DNA of 64,000 nucleotides, taken from positions 434,001-498,000 of the forward strand of contig NZ_JASGBJ010000002.1 of assembly GCF_030053415.1 (NCBI RefSeq). Reading direction: 5' to 3'. Position numbers and translations under genes: made by a program. This DNA is from Marinobacter sp. CHS3-4. Its GTDB lineage: Bacteria; Pseudomonadota; Gammaproteobacteria; Pseudomonadales; Oleiphilaceae. Within the stretch, counting starts at the first letter, position 1. Every line of letters starts with the position of its first letter. The notes beneath the pieces are model-generated. The model had not been told where the DNA came from and ran no database searches. It saw only the letters and a list, made by a program, of their open reading frames with translations. Shown here piece after piece: positions 27,413 through 36,776 of this stretch.

Positions 27413-28564
27413 ATGATAGCGGGTTCCCGACCTCGTGTTCTGCACGTTCGGAGTTCTAATCTTCTTTTGGGCGCGGAGCAGGTAGTTCTTGAGCTACTCA
27501 AGAATAGTTTCGAGTTTGACATTGAATCATCGCTCCTGGTGATCAAGGATCCTGAGGACGCTGAGACGGAGCTCTATAGGGCAGCCAAAACCTCAGGCAT
27601 AACCGTTACGGAACTGGAGTGCGGCGCCTTTCCCACTCGTTCAGTTCTCAAAGAACTGAAGCAGATTTGTACATTTGATTCAATTGATCTCGTGCATTGT
27701 CACGGCTACAAAGAAGATATTCTGATTTGGTTGGCCGGAATTCAATTGCCCAAAGTTGCAACCAATCATCTCTGGAAAAGAACCAACTCAAAGCTGTGGA
27801 TCTATTCACTGATTGACGCAGTAAGTCTCCGTAGCTTCAATCACATCATTGCAGTTTCCAGTCAGATTCAACGCGATATGAACAGGCTTGGCATTCCCAA
27901 CTCAAAGATGTCGCTGATTTTGAACGGGATTGATGTGGAATCAATAAGTTCATCCGCAACTGACCTCAAGTACATAGGCACAAGCTTGGGCATAAAAGAA
28001 AACACTGTGGTAATTGCCTCGCTCTCGAGCCTGACACCAGAAAAGGGCATTGATGTGTTACTCAATGCCATTGGCAACATCCGAAAAATGCCTGAGATCT
28101 CGGAATTATCTTATAAGGTCCTGGTCATTGGCGATGGCCCCGAAAGAGAACGTCTCGAAGTTATGATCGCCGACCTCCAACTCAATGAATTCGTGACAAT
28201 GGTAGGTCATAGATCAGATGCGCGAGAGTTGCTAAAACTCGTTGATATCTTCGTGCTTCCTTCCCGAAACGAAGGTTTGCCGATCTCTTTACTTGAGGCA
28301 ATGGCGTCAAACTGTGGTGTAATCGCAACGGATGTTGGTGAAGTCTCTTCGGTAATAACTGAGCCTAATCATGGCGTACTTGTTAAAGCAAACGACGTAG
28401 AGGGCATCTCACTAGCCATCTCTGACTTTTTAAAAGACCATGAAAAATTGGAATTATTTAAAAGCAACAGCTACCAAAGAGTGAAAGAAAAGTTCTCGGC
28501 TTTCGAAATGACAAGGCAGTACTGTGAGATTTATACTAAAGAGATTCATAATTTTCAGGATTAA
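27413..28564 (+). CDS. Glycosyltransferase family 4
   Basis: 383 residues from ATG 27413, which has a strong AAGGAG site six bases upstream; an ATG at 27278 is in frame but adds 45 unrelated residues. The N-terminal half has VRSSNLLLGAEQVVLELLKN and ILNGIDVESISS. The C-terminal half has SLTPEKGIDVLLNAIGNI and LPSRNEGLPISLLEAMASN, the E-x7-E site. It is a lone plus-strand gene between minus-strand blocks and is A/T-richer than the operon around it, so it may be a later addition. Confidence 0.83.
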   Translation: MIAGSRPRVLHVRSSNLLLGAEQVVLELLKNSFEFDIESSLLVIKDPEDAETELYRAAKTSGITVTELECGAFPTRSVLKELKQICTFDSIDLVHCHGYKEDILIWLAGIQLPKVATNHLWKRTNSKLWIYSLIDAVSLRSFNHIIAVSSQIQRDMNRLGIPNSKMSLILNGIDVESISSSATDLKYIGTSLGIKENTVVIASLSSLTPEKGIDVLLNAIGNIRKMPEISELSYKVLVIGDGPERERLEVMIADLQLNEFVTMVGHRSDARELLKLVDIFVLPSRNEGLPISLLEAMASNCGVIATDVGEVSSVITEPNHGVLVKANDVEGISLAISDFLKDHEKLELFKSNSYQRVKEKFSAFEMTRQYCEIYTKEIHNFQD

Positions 28565-28584
28565 TGCTCCCGAAAACAGATTGA

Positions 28585-29502
28585 TTACGAGACAAAAATA
28601 GAATCAAAATCATCTGTTAATTCTTGATAAGATTCCATTGAGAATCTATCCAGCACAATTTTAATACGAGATTCCCTTTCACTGTTGAGACCAATTCCTT
28701 TGGTACTTTTCCGGCGACTACTACGCCACCTTTCACGACGAGCCATGTTAAGGCCCACGGCCACAACATCGTCGTCACTATACCCTAAAGTACGCAGAAT
28801 CAGTTCAAGATTACCATCTTCCTGCAAATTCTCATATGTCACTGGAATTACAGACTTTCCCGCGCGCTGGAGGCTGTCTATTTGTTTGATCGCAATCAAA
28901 TTCTCTATGCACCACCGAGCTGTCAATTTTTGTTCTATTGTTACAAGGGACTCGGAAAAGTTTGTCAGGGACTCACCGAGCATTTTGCGGACATTTTCCT
29001 GACAGGTGTAGTGCTCAACTCTATGATCCCACCCCATATTCAATTGAGAAGAAATCACCGCATAAGGGTTACGAATGACAAACACTATGGGGTAGTCGAA
29101 AGATTCCCCTATCCATTCAAGCATGAGATTTGCCTGGATAAATTTCACTACTCTATGAATAGCCCAAAACTTAAGTTTAGGGAGATTATAAAGGAATTGG
29201 ATCGCCTTTCTGCCAAACCCGGTTTCAATACTTATCCCCATATGCATCCACCTCACCCAAGCCTCGGGAGCGGAACCACGGAAAACCGCATCCAAATAGC
29301 GGTACAAAGCATCGTTCTGGTCTTCCGCTTGTAAACAAAGACCCGCGAATTGCTCGGCTCCTGGAACTTGGCCTGGATGAAGAGGCTCAAATATCTGCCG
29401 GTAATCATTATATGGCGAAGTCAAAACATCATGTAGCCATGATGTACCACTGCGTCCTGAACCAGCGATAATTATTACTTTTCTCGCATCCACCGCACAC
29501 AC
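28585..29502 (-). CDS. Sulfotransferase family protein
   Basis: 305 residues. The N-terminal P-loop-like PAPS-binding motif is IIIAGSGRSGTSWLHDVL (about 10-27), and the second PAPS site is FVIRNPYAVISSQLNMGW (about 140-157). This is the PAPS-dependent sulfotransferase pattern. In an EPS locus it would add sulfate to a sugar hydroxyl, consistent with the sulfated polysaccharides common in marine bacteria. It lies 20 bases from the convergent glycosyltransferase and 136 bases after the NRPS, so co-transcription with the core operon is possible. The acceptor is unknown. Confidence 0.8.
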   Translation of the reverse strand: MCAVDARKVIIIAGSGRSGTSWLHDVLTSPYNDYRQIFEPLHPGQVPGAEQFAGLCLQAEDQNDALYRYLDAVFRGSAPEAWVRWMHMGISIETGFGRKAIQFLYNLPKLKFWAIHRVVKFIQANLMLEWIGESFDYPIVFVIRNPYAVISSQLNMGWDHRVEHYTCQENVRKMLGESLTNFSESLVTIEQKLTARWCIENLIAIKQIDSLQRAGKSVIPVTYENLQEDGNLELILRTLGYSDDDVVAVGLNMARRERWRSSRRKSTKGIGLNSERESRIKIVLDRFSMESYQELTDDFDSIFVS

Positions 29503-29638
29503 CTTTTACCTTTACATTGAAGGATATCTGGATTCTCAATCAGGAAAACGGCCCATATAATGTCGATCATCACATCATTCCGAACATGGATCTGAGCATG
29601 AAACCACTGCACTGGGGTAATCCAATTATTCACCCTGA

Positions 29639-32600
29639 CTAGAAAAAAGCCCGAAGGCCTTCGATCGTCTCAGGAGACTCCATGAAGACATCATGAGAGA
29701 CGTCGATTTCAGTTATTTTTAGCTCTCCCGTTAGTACTCCCTGCCAGCCAAGGTACGGGTCATAATATACTCCCCCGAGTCCCCTTCGGCCTCTGATCAA
29801 AAGAACATTGCCGTGATACTGCCTATCTATATGCTTTCGCAATAGTTTTTTGTGGAGCTCCTGAATGAAGAACGGCCGGAGGTTATAAGGGATGCGAAAG
29901 CCAAGCGCACGACAGGAGGCAACAATGCCGGCCCGCGAGTAATAAGCAATACGTGCTTTCACACTCTTCCGGATACGATTCAGTATTGATGTTTCTTCCT
30001 GGCCCAATTCATCAATATCTCTTCCATTAGGGCCAATCGTATCAAGAAGAATCACCCAGTCGACCTCTGCGCCCTCTGCCGTCAAAATATGGGCCATTTC
30101 CAGCGCAATCGTACCACCGAGAGAGCCTCCCATCAGGGTGTATGGTCCCTTATAGCCTGAGGCCAACAGTTCCTGAGCGTAGTCTTTAGCAATCAGGTGA
30201 AGGCTGTCTGGTGGCGTCGTTTTGCCGTCGAGCGCACAGGACTGAAAGCCAAGAAGTGACCGGCCCTTCTCCGTCACTTCCAGAATCCGGCGATAGCTCA
30301 GTACATTACCACCGACTGCATGCACACAGACGATCGGATGCGTATTGCCTGATCCTCCCAATTTAACCAGGCAGTTCCAGTTAGTCTGGGAAGCCCCTGA
30401 ACTTCCGGTCTCAGCGTTATCAGCCTGGGGCTGGGCCCGGTCCAGTTCGCGGGCAAGCTCTCTCAGTGTTGGGTATTCCAGCAGAGTCGACAATGGGATG
30501 TCTTTCCTGAGATCTTTGGCCAAATAACCAAAAACTTCCAGCGCCTTAATGGAACTGCCACCCAGGACAAAAAAATCGTCTTCGCAATAGACATTTTCGA
30601 TGCCCAGAGTCCGTTTCCAGATATTCGCCAATGTCTTTTCAGTGTGCGTTGCCGGCGGTGTCCGGTTTACCGTCGTGGACAAATCGGGGTAAAGCAAAGG
30701 GTCCGGTAAGCGTTTTCTGTCGACCTTTCCGGTCAAGCCAACTGGCAAAGCGTCCAGGCCTATCAACCGGGCAGGTAGCATATAGCGTGGAAGTTTCCTG
30801 CCCAGCCAACTCCGTAGCTTTTCAACCTCGTCACCGCAGGTGAATGCCGGAGTGACATAGCTGATTAACTGCATGTCTCCAGAAGGTGGTGTCCAGCCAA
30901 CCGTGATGGAATGCTCAATACCCGGGTAAGATTCAATGATTTCATTCACCTCATCCGGTTCAATACGGAAGCCTCTGATTTTCATCTGGTTGTCGAAACG
31001 GCCCAGGAATTCGAGGGTGCCGTCACTACGCCAGCAGACTTTATCTCCGGTCCGGTAAACTCGGCCGATCTGTTTTCCAAAAGGATTTGCAATAAAGGAG
31101 CGCTCTGTGAGCTTCTGGTCCCCGATATAACCCAATGCAACGCCATCACCGCCGACGTATAGTTCGCCCGGAATTCCAATCGGGCAGTCGTTTCCTGTCT
31201 GATCCAGAACATAGACCCAGGTGTTCGCAACAGGCTTTCCAATTGGAACCGGCGACGGCACTTCGTCTGGAGACGCCATCGAGTGGCAACAGGTAAAGGT
31301 TGTATTTTCTGTAGGCCCATAGCCGTTAATCAGCGTCAGGCCAGGGTTGTTGGACAGCACCCTTTTGACCCATTTAGGTGACAAAACATCCCCGCCAGCC
31401 AGCAAGTACTTCAGCCCTGAAAATGCCGAAGGAGCATGTTCAGCCATGTAGTGAAATAATGCGGCGGTCAGCCAAAGGCAATTGACATTGCGTTCGGCCA
31501 GGACAGTGTCCAGTTGATCCATCGATGGCTGGTCATCAGGGATCACCAGAGTACCTCCGTTCAGGAGTGGCCCCCAGATTTCAAGGGTTGAGGCATCAAA
31601 GGCTACCGGCGCATACATTAGGAATCGGGTATCCGAATCCAGAGTCATGAAGTTGGTGTTGATCACCAGTCTTGCCACATTCTGATGGGTTACCTCGATA
31701 CCTTTGGGGGCACCTGTTGAGCCAGATGTAAACATGACATAGGCAGGGCTTTGAGCAGACCTTCCAGTTTCCTCGCGTTCCTTGCACTCGCCAACGTTTT
31801 GCAGAGACACCTCAGACCAGCAAGCTATTTCAATGGGCAGAACAAATTGCCCCAGTCCATTTTTTTCGCCGGACTGCTCTTTGGTAACGAGAACAGCCTT
31901 GGCGCTCGCCTTATCTGAAATGTGATGCAGCCGCTCCAATGGATGCGAAAAATCCATTGGAATATAGACACAGCCAGCCCGAAGAATCCCGAGGATACCA
32001 GCCACTGTCTCCAGAGATTGTTGTGCGGGCACTGCAACCCGATCCCCCGTTTTTAAACCGGATTCCCGGAGTGACCGGGCAATGGAATCCGCGTATTTGG
32101 ACAACTCTCGATAGCTCAGCGAAACATGGCGGGTTTCAATTGCCGGTGCGTCAGGGGAAGTGGCGACCTGATACTGAAAACACTGGTCTATGGTGGCATT
32201 GCGAGGGTACTCCCTGGCTTCCCCGGCCCAGTCAAGCAATTGTTTCTGTTCAGTGCTGTCAAGAAGCGGTATTTCCCTACAGAGCAGATCCTGTGTCTTG
32301 GTGACGGACTCCAGCATCACGGCATAGCGGCGCAAGAAACGTTCAATGGTCTCATAACTGAAAAGCCGGTCACTTGCCTGAAATCGCAACCTCAGCCTGT
32401 CTGGATACAGGTCAGTAAAAAGCGCCAAGTCGACTGGTGAAAAACCGACATTCACAGGCTCAGGCGTCCATCTGAGGCCCGGCGAAAGTTCACGAGGTCT
32501 ATGGCTATATTCATTAAAAGAGAATATAACCTGATAGATGGGTGTCCGTGACGGGTCTCTCTCCGGATTCACCTCTTGAACAATTTCATCAAACTGAATG

Positions 32601-35431
32601 TGATCATGCCTCATTGCCTCTCGAGCGATCTCTGAAACCACACTCAACAACTCAGGAAATTGAAATGCGTCCTGAGACTTCAACCTGAGCGGTATGGTGT
32701 TCATGAAAAGACCGGCCATGTCCCCAGGCCATTGCGGCTCTCTCCCACTGACTGGGGTTCCGATTACGTACTCTTCCTGGCCGGAGTGCCGGTTCAACCA
32801 GACAAGATAGATAGTCAGGAACACCATGAATGGCGTGGAATGGAGGCGCTTCGCAAGATCCCGGACCAAATCCGCCGTTCGAATGGGCAAGTCTAAGAAG
32901 GCTTCTTTGCCCGAGTAGTCTGTTTTGGCTGGCCGGGGGAAATCCGTCCTGATATCGAATGGCTGTACCTGTGGTGTCGACAGTAAATGATCAACCCAGA
33001 ATTGCAGACCTTTCCTGTCTTTCAATGGCTGGCTATTCAGGTAAGTCAGATAAGCTGTATCCTGTTTGAGCGGCTTCCCGGCCTTTCCCTCACCGTTCTG
33101 ATAGAAATCCGCCAATTCCTTCCATAGCAGCGTCTCCGAAAGACCATCGATGATGAGATGGTGAGCGACAAACTGTATAACATTCCGCCCGACGCCATCG
33201 GTATAGACGACGAAGCGGATAAGTGGCTCGCTGAAAAAACGAAAGCTGCGAGTAGCTTCTTCATGCAGAACGGTCGGTAACGTGTTCCAGAATGACTCTT
33301 TGTCGTCGCTGAATGATACCTCTCGCAGTGGCGCATCTACGCGTTCCAAAACCTTCCACGTCAAGTCCTGCTCGCTTTCAACCACCATTCTGAACGCGAC
33401 GTGTTTATCGATTACCTTCTGAATAGCCTGTTTTAACTGAGCCAGGTCCAACTTTCCTTCGATCCGGTAGGCTTCGGATTCGTTGAATATGCCTTCTGAG
33501 TTCCCCGATAGTACGATGTACCACATACGCTTCTGAGCGGAAGAAAAGGGAATGCCTGTCACGCCAGGGTATTCGTAAGGCCCAACATCAATGCCTCGTG
33601 TGGTTTCCGTACCTGTGTTTAACAGTCGGCAGTGGTCAGCAAGGGAGCTTTGAACGATCAATTCAACAGGCCTGATGTACCGCCCGGTTTCATCGGACAG
33701 TGCCACGCTCAACTGCGCCGCCATCAGTGAATGCCCTCCCATGGCCAGGAAGTCATCCGTTTCCTGGGTCGGCCCGACGCCCAGCAAGCGCTTCCAGTGG
33801 CGAGCAATCGTTGCCATCAGAGGATCAGCAAACTCGCCAACTGAAACATGCTGGTTCGCATACTCATCTTCTACCAGACGCCTCAGTGCCTTGCGGTCAA
33901 TCTTCCGGTTCGGCGTTTTCGGCAGTTCGGAATACCATCGCCAGACCCTCGGGATCATGTAGTGGGGCAATTTTTTCGAAAGCGCGGCCTCTATCTGACG
34001 AGGATCACCTGCGGCGCCGGATTCTATGCATCCGACCAGTACAGTCTCACCTTTCGCTGGATTGGCGGCAATGACAGCGGAGTCCCCGAATTGGACAATA
34101 CGCGACAATGAAGCTTCGATTTCTCCCAGCTCTACCCGGAAACCCCGGATCTTGACCTGGTTGTCCAACCGGTTAACGTAAATCAATTCGCCGCGACTAT
34201 TTTCACAGACCAGGTCTCCGGTACGGTAATACCGAACGGACTTCCCGTTGTCTTCCCGAAGAACAAAACTCACTTCGTTCAGTTCCGGACGACCGTAGTA
34301 GCCGGGCGTAAGGGCAACCCCGGCAATCAACAACTCGCCTGGACACCCCTGGGGGCATGCATTATTCGATTCGTCAATGACCAGGTATTCAATATTTGGG
34401 AGCGGTGAACCCAGCGGGATATTTTCATCTTTCAGATCACTTTCTGTCACCCTGTGGCAACTGGACCAGACCGTGGCTTCAGTTGGGCCATACATATTCC
34501 AGACTTCCCCCGCGTTGGCAATGAGCCCCCTGGCCAGTCCCGAAGGAAATGCCTCTCCGCCACACAACAGTCTTTGCTGCCTTTGAGGACGCCAACCATA
34601 GTCATAGAGGAACCGCCAGGTTGCTGGCGTAGCCTGCAGGAGTGTCAGCTGGTTATCGTTGATAATTCGAGACAGAGCCTGGGGATCGAGGCTATCCTGC
34701 CTGGAGACGAGGTGAACCGTCGCTCCCGCAATAAGCGGTAGGAACAGCTCCAGAATGGAAATATCAAAAGAAATGGTCGTAAGCGCCAGCACCCGATCGG
34801 TGGCTTCAATGCCCGGTTGTTCGGCCATCGCCAGGAGAAAATTAACCATTGCGGCCCGGGTGATTGGCACGCCCTTCGGGCGCCCCGTTGAGCCGGAAGT
34901 AAATATGAGATAGGCAAGATCTTCCGCGTTCCAGCTGGGAAGCGAGTAGGACTCGGGCAGAGGCGGCCTATCTTCAGCGACCAGGCAAACAAAATGGTTG
35001 TCAGCGGGCAGTAGATGGTGACTTTTTCTGTCTGAAACGGCAATGACAGCGTCTGAATCTTCGATAATTATGGCAATACGATCCGCGGGAAAAGCGGGGT
35101 CGACTGGAACATAACAGGCGCCGGCACGCAGAATACCCAGCAGAACTGCAGGCAACTCGATGGTGCGTTCCATACACACCAGCACTTTATCCTGCTGCTT
35201 GATTCCTTTAGATCGCAACCAGCAAGCCCACTGTAGGCTCAGCCGATCAAGTTCCTGATAGGTTAGTGAGCCGTCCTTACCGATTACCGCCTGCTTATCG
35301 GGTTTATCCTGACATTGATTCAGAAACAGGTAATCAAAGGGAACATCCGGCCAGTTTCGAGAATCCGACAGCAGATCAGCTGTCGCAATTATCGAATCAG
35401 AAAGTTTGGCATCCCTTTGCACTCTTACCAT
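29639..35431 (-). CDS. Two-module nonribosomal peptide synthetase (A-PCP-C-A-PCP-TE)
   Basis: 1930 residues. Domains in order: adenylation 1 (about 30-515; core LIFTSGSTGRPKG, YGPTE, YYRTGDL), carrier 1 (Ser568 in GGHSL), condensation (about 625-1065; active HHLIIDG at 757-763), adenylation 2 (about 1085-1575; FTSGSTGAPKG, YGPTEN, YRTGD), carrier 2 (Ser1627 in GGSS), thioesterase (about 1690-1930; Ser1770 in GGSLGG, His in VSHD). All catalytic residues look intact. Starting with adenylation, it should build a dipeptide released by the thioesterase. Read by eye, the first pocket resembles glycine-type codes (D-I-L-Q at the first positions); the second could not be assigned. It lies 13 bases downstream of the FemAB-like gene in the core EPS operon. 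Confidence 0.93.
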   Translation of the reverse strand: MVRVQRDAKLSDSIIATADLLSDSRNWPDVPFDYLFLNQCQDKPDKQAVIGKDGSLTYQELDRLSLQWACWLRSKGIKQQDKVLVCMERTIELPAVLLGILRAGACYVPVDPAFPADRIAIIIEDSDAVIAVSDRKSHHLLPADNHFVCLVAEDRPPLPESYSLPSWNAEDLAYLIFTSGSTGRPKGVPITRAAMVNFLLAMAEQPGIEATDRVLALTTISFDISILELFLPLIAGATVHLVSRQDSLDPQALSRIINDNQLTLLQATPATWRFLYDYGWRPQRQQRLLCGGEAFPSGLARGLIANAGEVWNMYGPTEATVWSSCHRVTESDLKDENIPLGSPLPNIEYLVIDESNNACPQGCPGELLIAGVALTPGYYGRPELNEVSFVLREDNGKSVRYYRTGDLVCENSRGELIYVNRLDNQVKIRGFRVELGEIEASLSRIVQFGDSAVIAANPAKGETVLVGCIESGAAGDPRQIEAALSKKLPHYMIPRVWRWYSELPKTPNRKIDRKALRRLVEDEYANQHVSVGEFADPLMATIARHWKRLLGVGPTQETDDFLAMGGHSLMAAQLSVALSDETGRYIRPVELIVQSSLADHCRLLNTGTETTRGIDVGPYEYPGVTGIPFSSAQKRMWYIVLSGNSEGIFNESEAYRIEGKLDLAQLKQAIQKVIDKHVAFRMVVESEQDLTWKVLERVDAPLREVSFSDDKESFWNTLPTVLHEEATRSFRFFSEPLIRFVVYTDGVGRNVIQFVAHHLIIDGLSETLLWKELADFYQNGEGKAGKPLKQDTAYLTYLNSQPLKDRKGLQFWVDHLLSTPQVQPFDIRTDFPRPAKTDYSGKEAFLDLPIRTADLVRDLAKRLHSTPFMVFLTIYLVWLNRHSGQEEYVIGTPVSGREPQWPGDMAGLFMNTIPLRLKSQDAFQFPELLSVVSEIAREAMRHDHIQFDEIVQEVNPERDPSRTPIYQVIFSFNEYSHRPRELSPGLRWTPEPVNVGFSPVDLALFTDLYPDRLRLRFQASDRLFSYETIERFLRRYAVMLESVTKTQDLLCREIPLLDSTEQKQLLDWAGEAREYPRNATIDQCFQYQVATSPDAPAIETRHVSLSYRELSKYADSIARSLRESGLKTGDRVAVPAQQSLETVAGILGILRAGCVYIPMDFSHPLERLHHISDKASAKAVLVTKEQSGEKNGLGQFVLPIEIACWSEVSLQNVGECKEREETGRSAQSPAYVMFTSGSTGAPKGIEVTHQNVARLVINTNFMTLDSDTRFLMYAPVAFDASTLEIWGPLLNGGTLVIPDDQPSMDQLDTVLAERNVNCLWLTAALFHYMAEHAPSAFSGLKYLLAGGDVLSPKWVKRVLSNNPGLTLINGYGPTENTTFTCCHSMASPDEVPSPVPIGKPVANTWVYVLDQTGNDCPIGIPGELYVGGDGVALGYIGDQKLTERSFIANPFGKQIGRVYRTGDKVCWRSDGTLEFLGRFDNQMKIRGFRIEPDEVNEIIESYPGIEHSITVGWTPPSGDMQLISYVTPAFTCGDEVEKLRSWLGRKLPRYMLPARLIGLDALPVGLTGKVDRKRLPDPLLYPDLSTTVNRTPPATHTEKTLANIWKRTLGIENVYCEDDFFVLGGSSIKALEVFGYLAKDLRKDIPLSTLLEYPTLRELARELDRAQPQADNAETGSSGASQTNWNCLVKLGGSGNTHPIVCVHAVGGNVLSYRRILEVTEKGRSLLGFQSCALDGKTTPPDSLHLIAKDYAQELLASGYKGPYTLMGGSLGGTIALEMAHILTAEGAEVDWVILLDTIGPNGRDIDELGQEETSILNRIRKSVKARIAYYSRAGIVASCRALGFRIPYNLRPFFIQELHKKLLRKHIDRQYHGNVLLIRGRRGLGGVYYDPYLGWQGVLTGELKITEIDVSHDVFMESPETIEGLRAFF

Positions 35432-35444
35432 GTGACATCCGATT

Positions 35445-36776
35445 TCATGGGAGATGTTTTACAATACCCGGACCCAGAAGCTTGCTGATCCATACAGGCA
35501 TTCGCTTCCAGGCTGCAATCATAAACCGGAATTTTGGGTTGTCAGGATTTAGCTGCGGCAACTGTGAGCCTTCGGCAAGGCAATAATCCCAATGCAATGG
35601 AACCGGCGTTGCGCCCCACTGCTGTTTGAAGCGATAGGTGCCGGCGTCGCGACTGCAGCGCCCAAAATCAAACACTCTGTATTCCTGGTTCACGGCGAAC
35701 TCCAGAATGTGCCAGTACATAGCCATGTTAACGCCGGTGTGATTGTATTCTCTCAAAGTCGATGCCCAAGGAATTTCCATTCGGTCACGAAAACCGGTAA
35801 TGAATGCACAACCCACTGGTTTTCCATCAATACGGGCGATCACCAGGTGTGCCCTGTCACCCAAAGCCTCCAGCAGACCAATGAAAAAGCGTTTGTCGTA
35901 GACGGGAGTGCCGAGGTCCCGCATATTCCTGGCAAAAACCCGGTAAAATTCGTCAATGAGCTCGGCCCCGCCGATGGTCAGCTCGCTCGTTTCGTTACTG
36001 CCACGCTTCACCTGTGCGCGCACCTTGGGCTGGAAACTGCGCCAAAGTTCGTCTGGAGCCTCGGGCAGCGGTAGCCAGAAGGTCACCTTTCCTTTGCGCC
36101 TTGGGAGGTTTAACCCATTGTCAGAATGGTGCCTCAACTCCACATGTTCTGCGTTGCGATTACTACGCCATTCGTCCGCTGTTTTAACCAGCGAAGCGGC
36201 AACGTCTGCGTTATCGGCCAATACCCCGCCATAATTGAAGTACGGCACAGACACCATGAAGTTACCAAAAAGGCGGCTGCGTAGCTGAGCAACTGGAAGA
36301 ACACCGATCACCTGCCCGTTCTGGTTCATGCAACACAAGTACTGGCAGGAATGGCCATAGTGCCGTTGTATGAACCGCAGTACCTCTGGCAGGTGCCAGA
36401 TCGATGCCGCCGGATGGGCACGAACGTAGCTCTGAACTTTTTCAATAACGTCAGAGTCGGTCAGAGCATCCGTAATCTCGCCCGAAATACCGGGTTTATC
36501 CAGGATAGCCTGCGGGATCGCCGGGGTTCCCGGAGACCAGACTTCTTGCGTTGCCTCATCATTCAGAGCCTGTTTCAGGGACTTCTGGTTGGCCTTGAGC
36601 TGGGATGAAACCTGTTGGAGTTCAGAGATCAGTTCATCGCAGGCCAAACCGGCTTTCTTCGCTTCGCCGATTTGACGGCTCAGCAAACCCTTTCGGTCCT
36701 TGAGTTGGGAGATGTCGTAGCGGACCTTACCCTGTTCCGTTTTCGGTGCTTCCTGCGGGCTCATCAGCGAACTCAA
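35445..36776 (-). CDS. FemAB-family protein, XrtA/PEP-CTERM-associated
   Basis: 443 residues. The C-terminal about 340 form the double-GNAT FemAB-like fold known from XrtA loci: PYFNYGGVLADN, KVRAQVKRGSNE, NMRDLGTPVYDKRFF, GKPVGCAFITGF, FDFGRCSRDAGTYRFKQQWG. The first about 105 residues are an extra charged segment with coiled-coil heptads. FemAB proteins transfer amino acids from aminoacyl-tRNA; the role of the XrtA version is not proven. Its stop lies 13 bases from the NRPS start and its start overlaps the deacetylase stop by 4 bases. Amino-acylation of EPS sugars is a reasonable inference. Confidence 0.85.
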   Translation of the reverse strand: MSSLMSPQEAPKTEQGKVRYDISQLKDRKGLLSRQIGEAKKAGLACDELISELQQVSSQLKANQKSLKQALNDEATQEVWSPGTPAIPQAILDKPGISGEITDALTDSDVIEKVQSYVRAHPAASIWHLPEVLRFIQRHYGHSCQYLCCMNQNGQVIGVLPVAQLRSRLFGNFMVSVPYFNYGGVLADNADVAASLVKTADEWRSNRNAEHVELRHHSDNGLNLPRRKGKVTFWLPLPEAPDELWRSFQPKVRAQVKRGSNETSELTIGGAELIDEFYRVFARNMRDLGTPVYDKRFFIGLLEALGDRAHLVIARIDGKPVGCAFITGFRDRMEIPWASTLREYNHTGVNMAMYWHILEFAVNQEYRVFDFGRCSRDAGTYRFKQQWGATPVPLHWDYCLAEGSQLPQLNPDNPKFRFMIAAWKRMPVWISKLLGPGIVKHLP

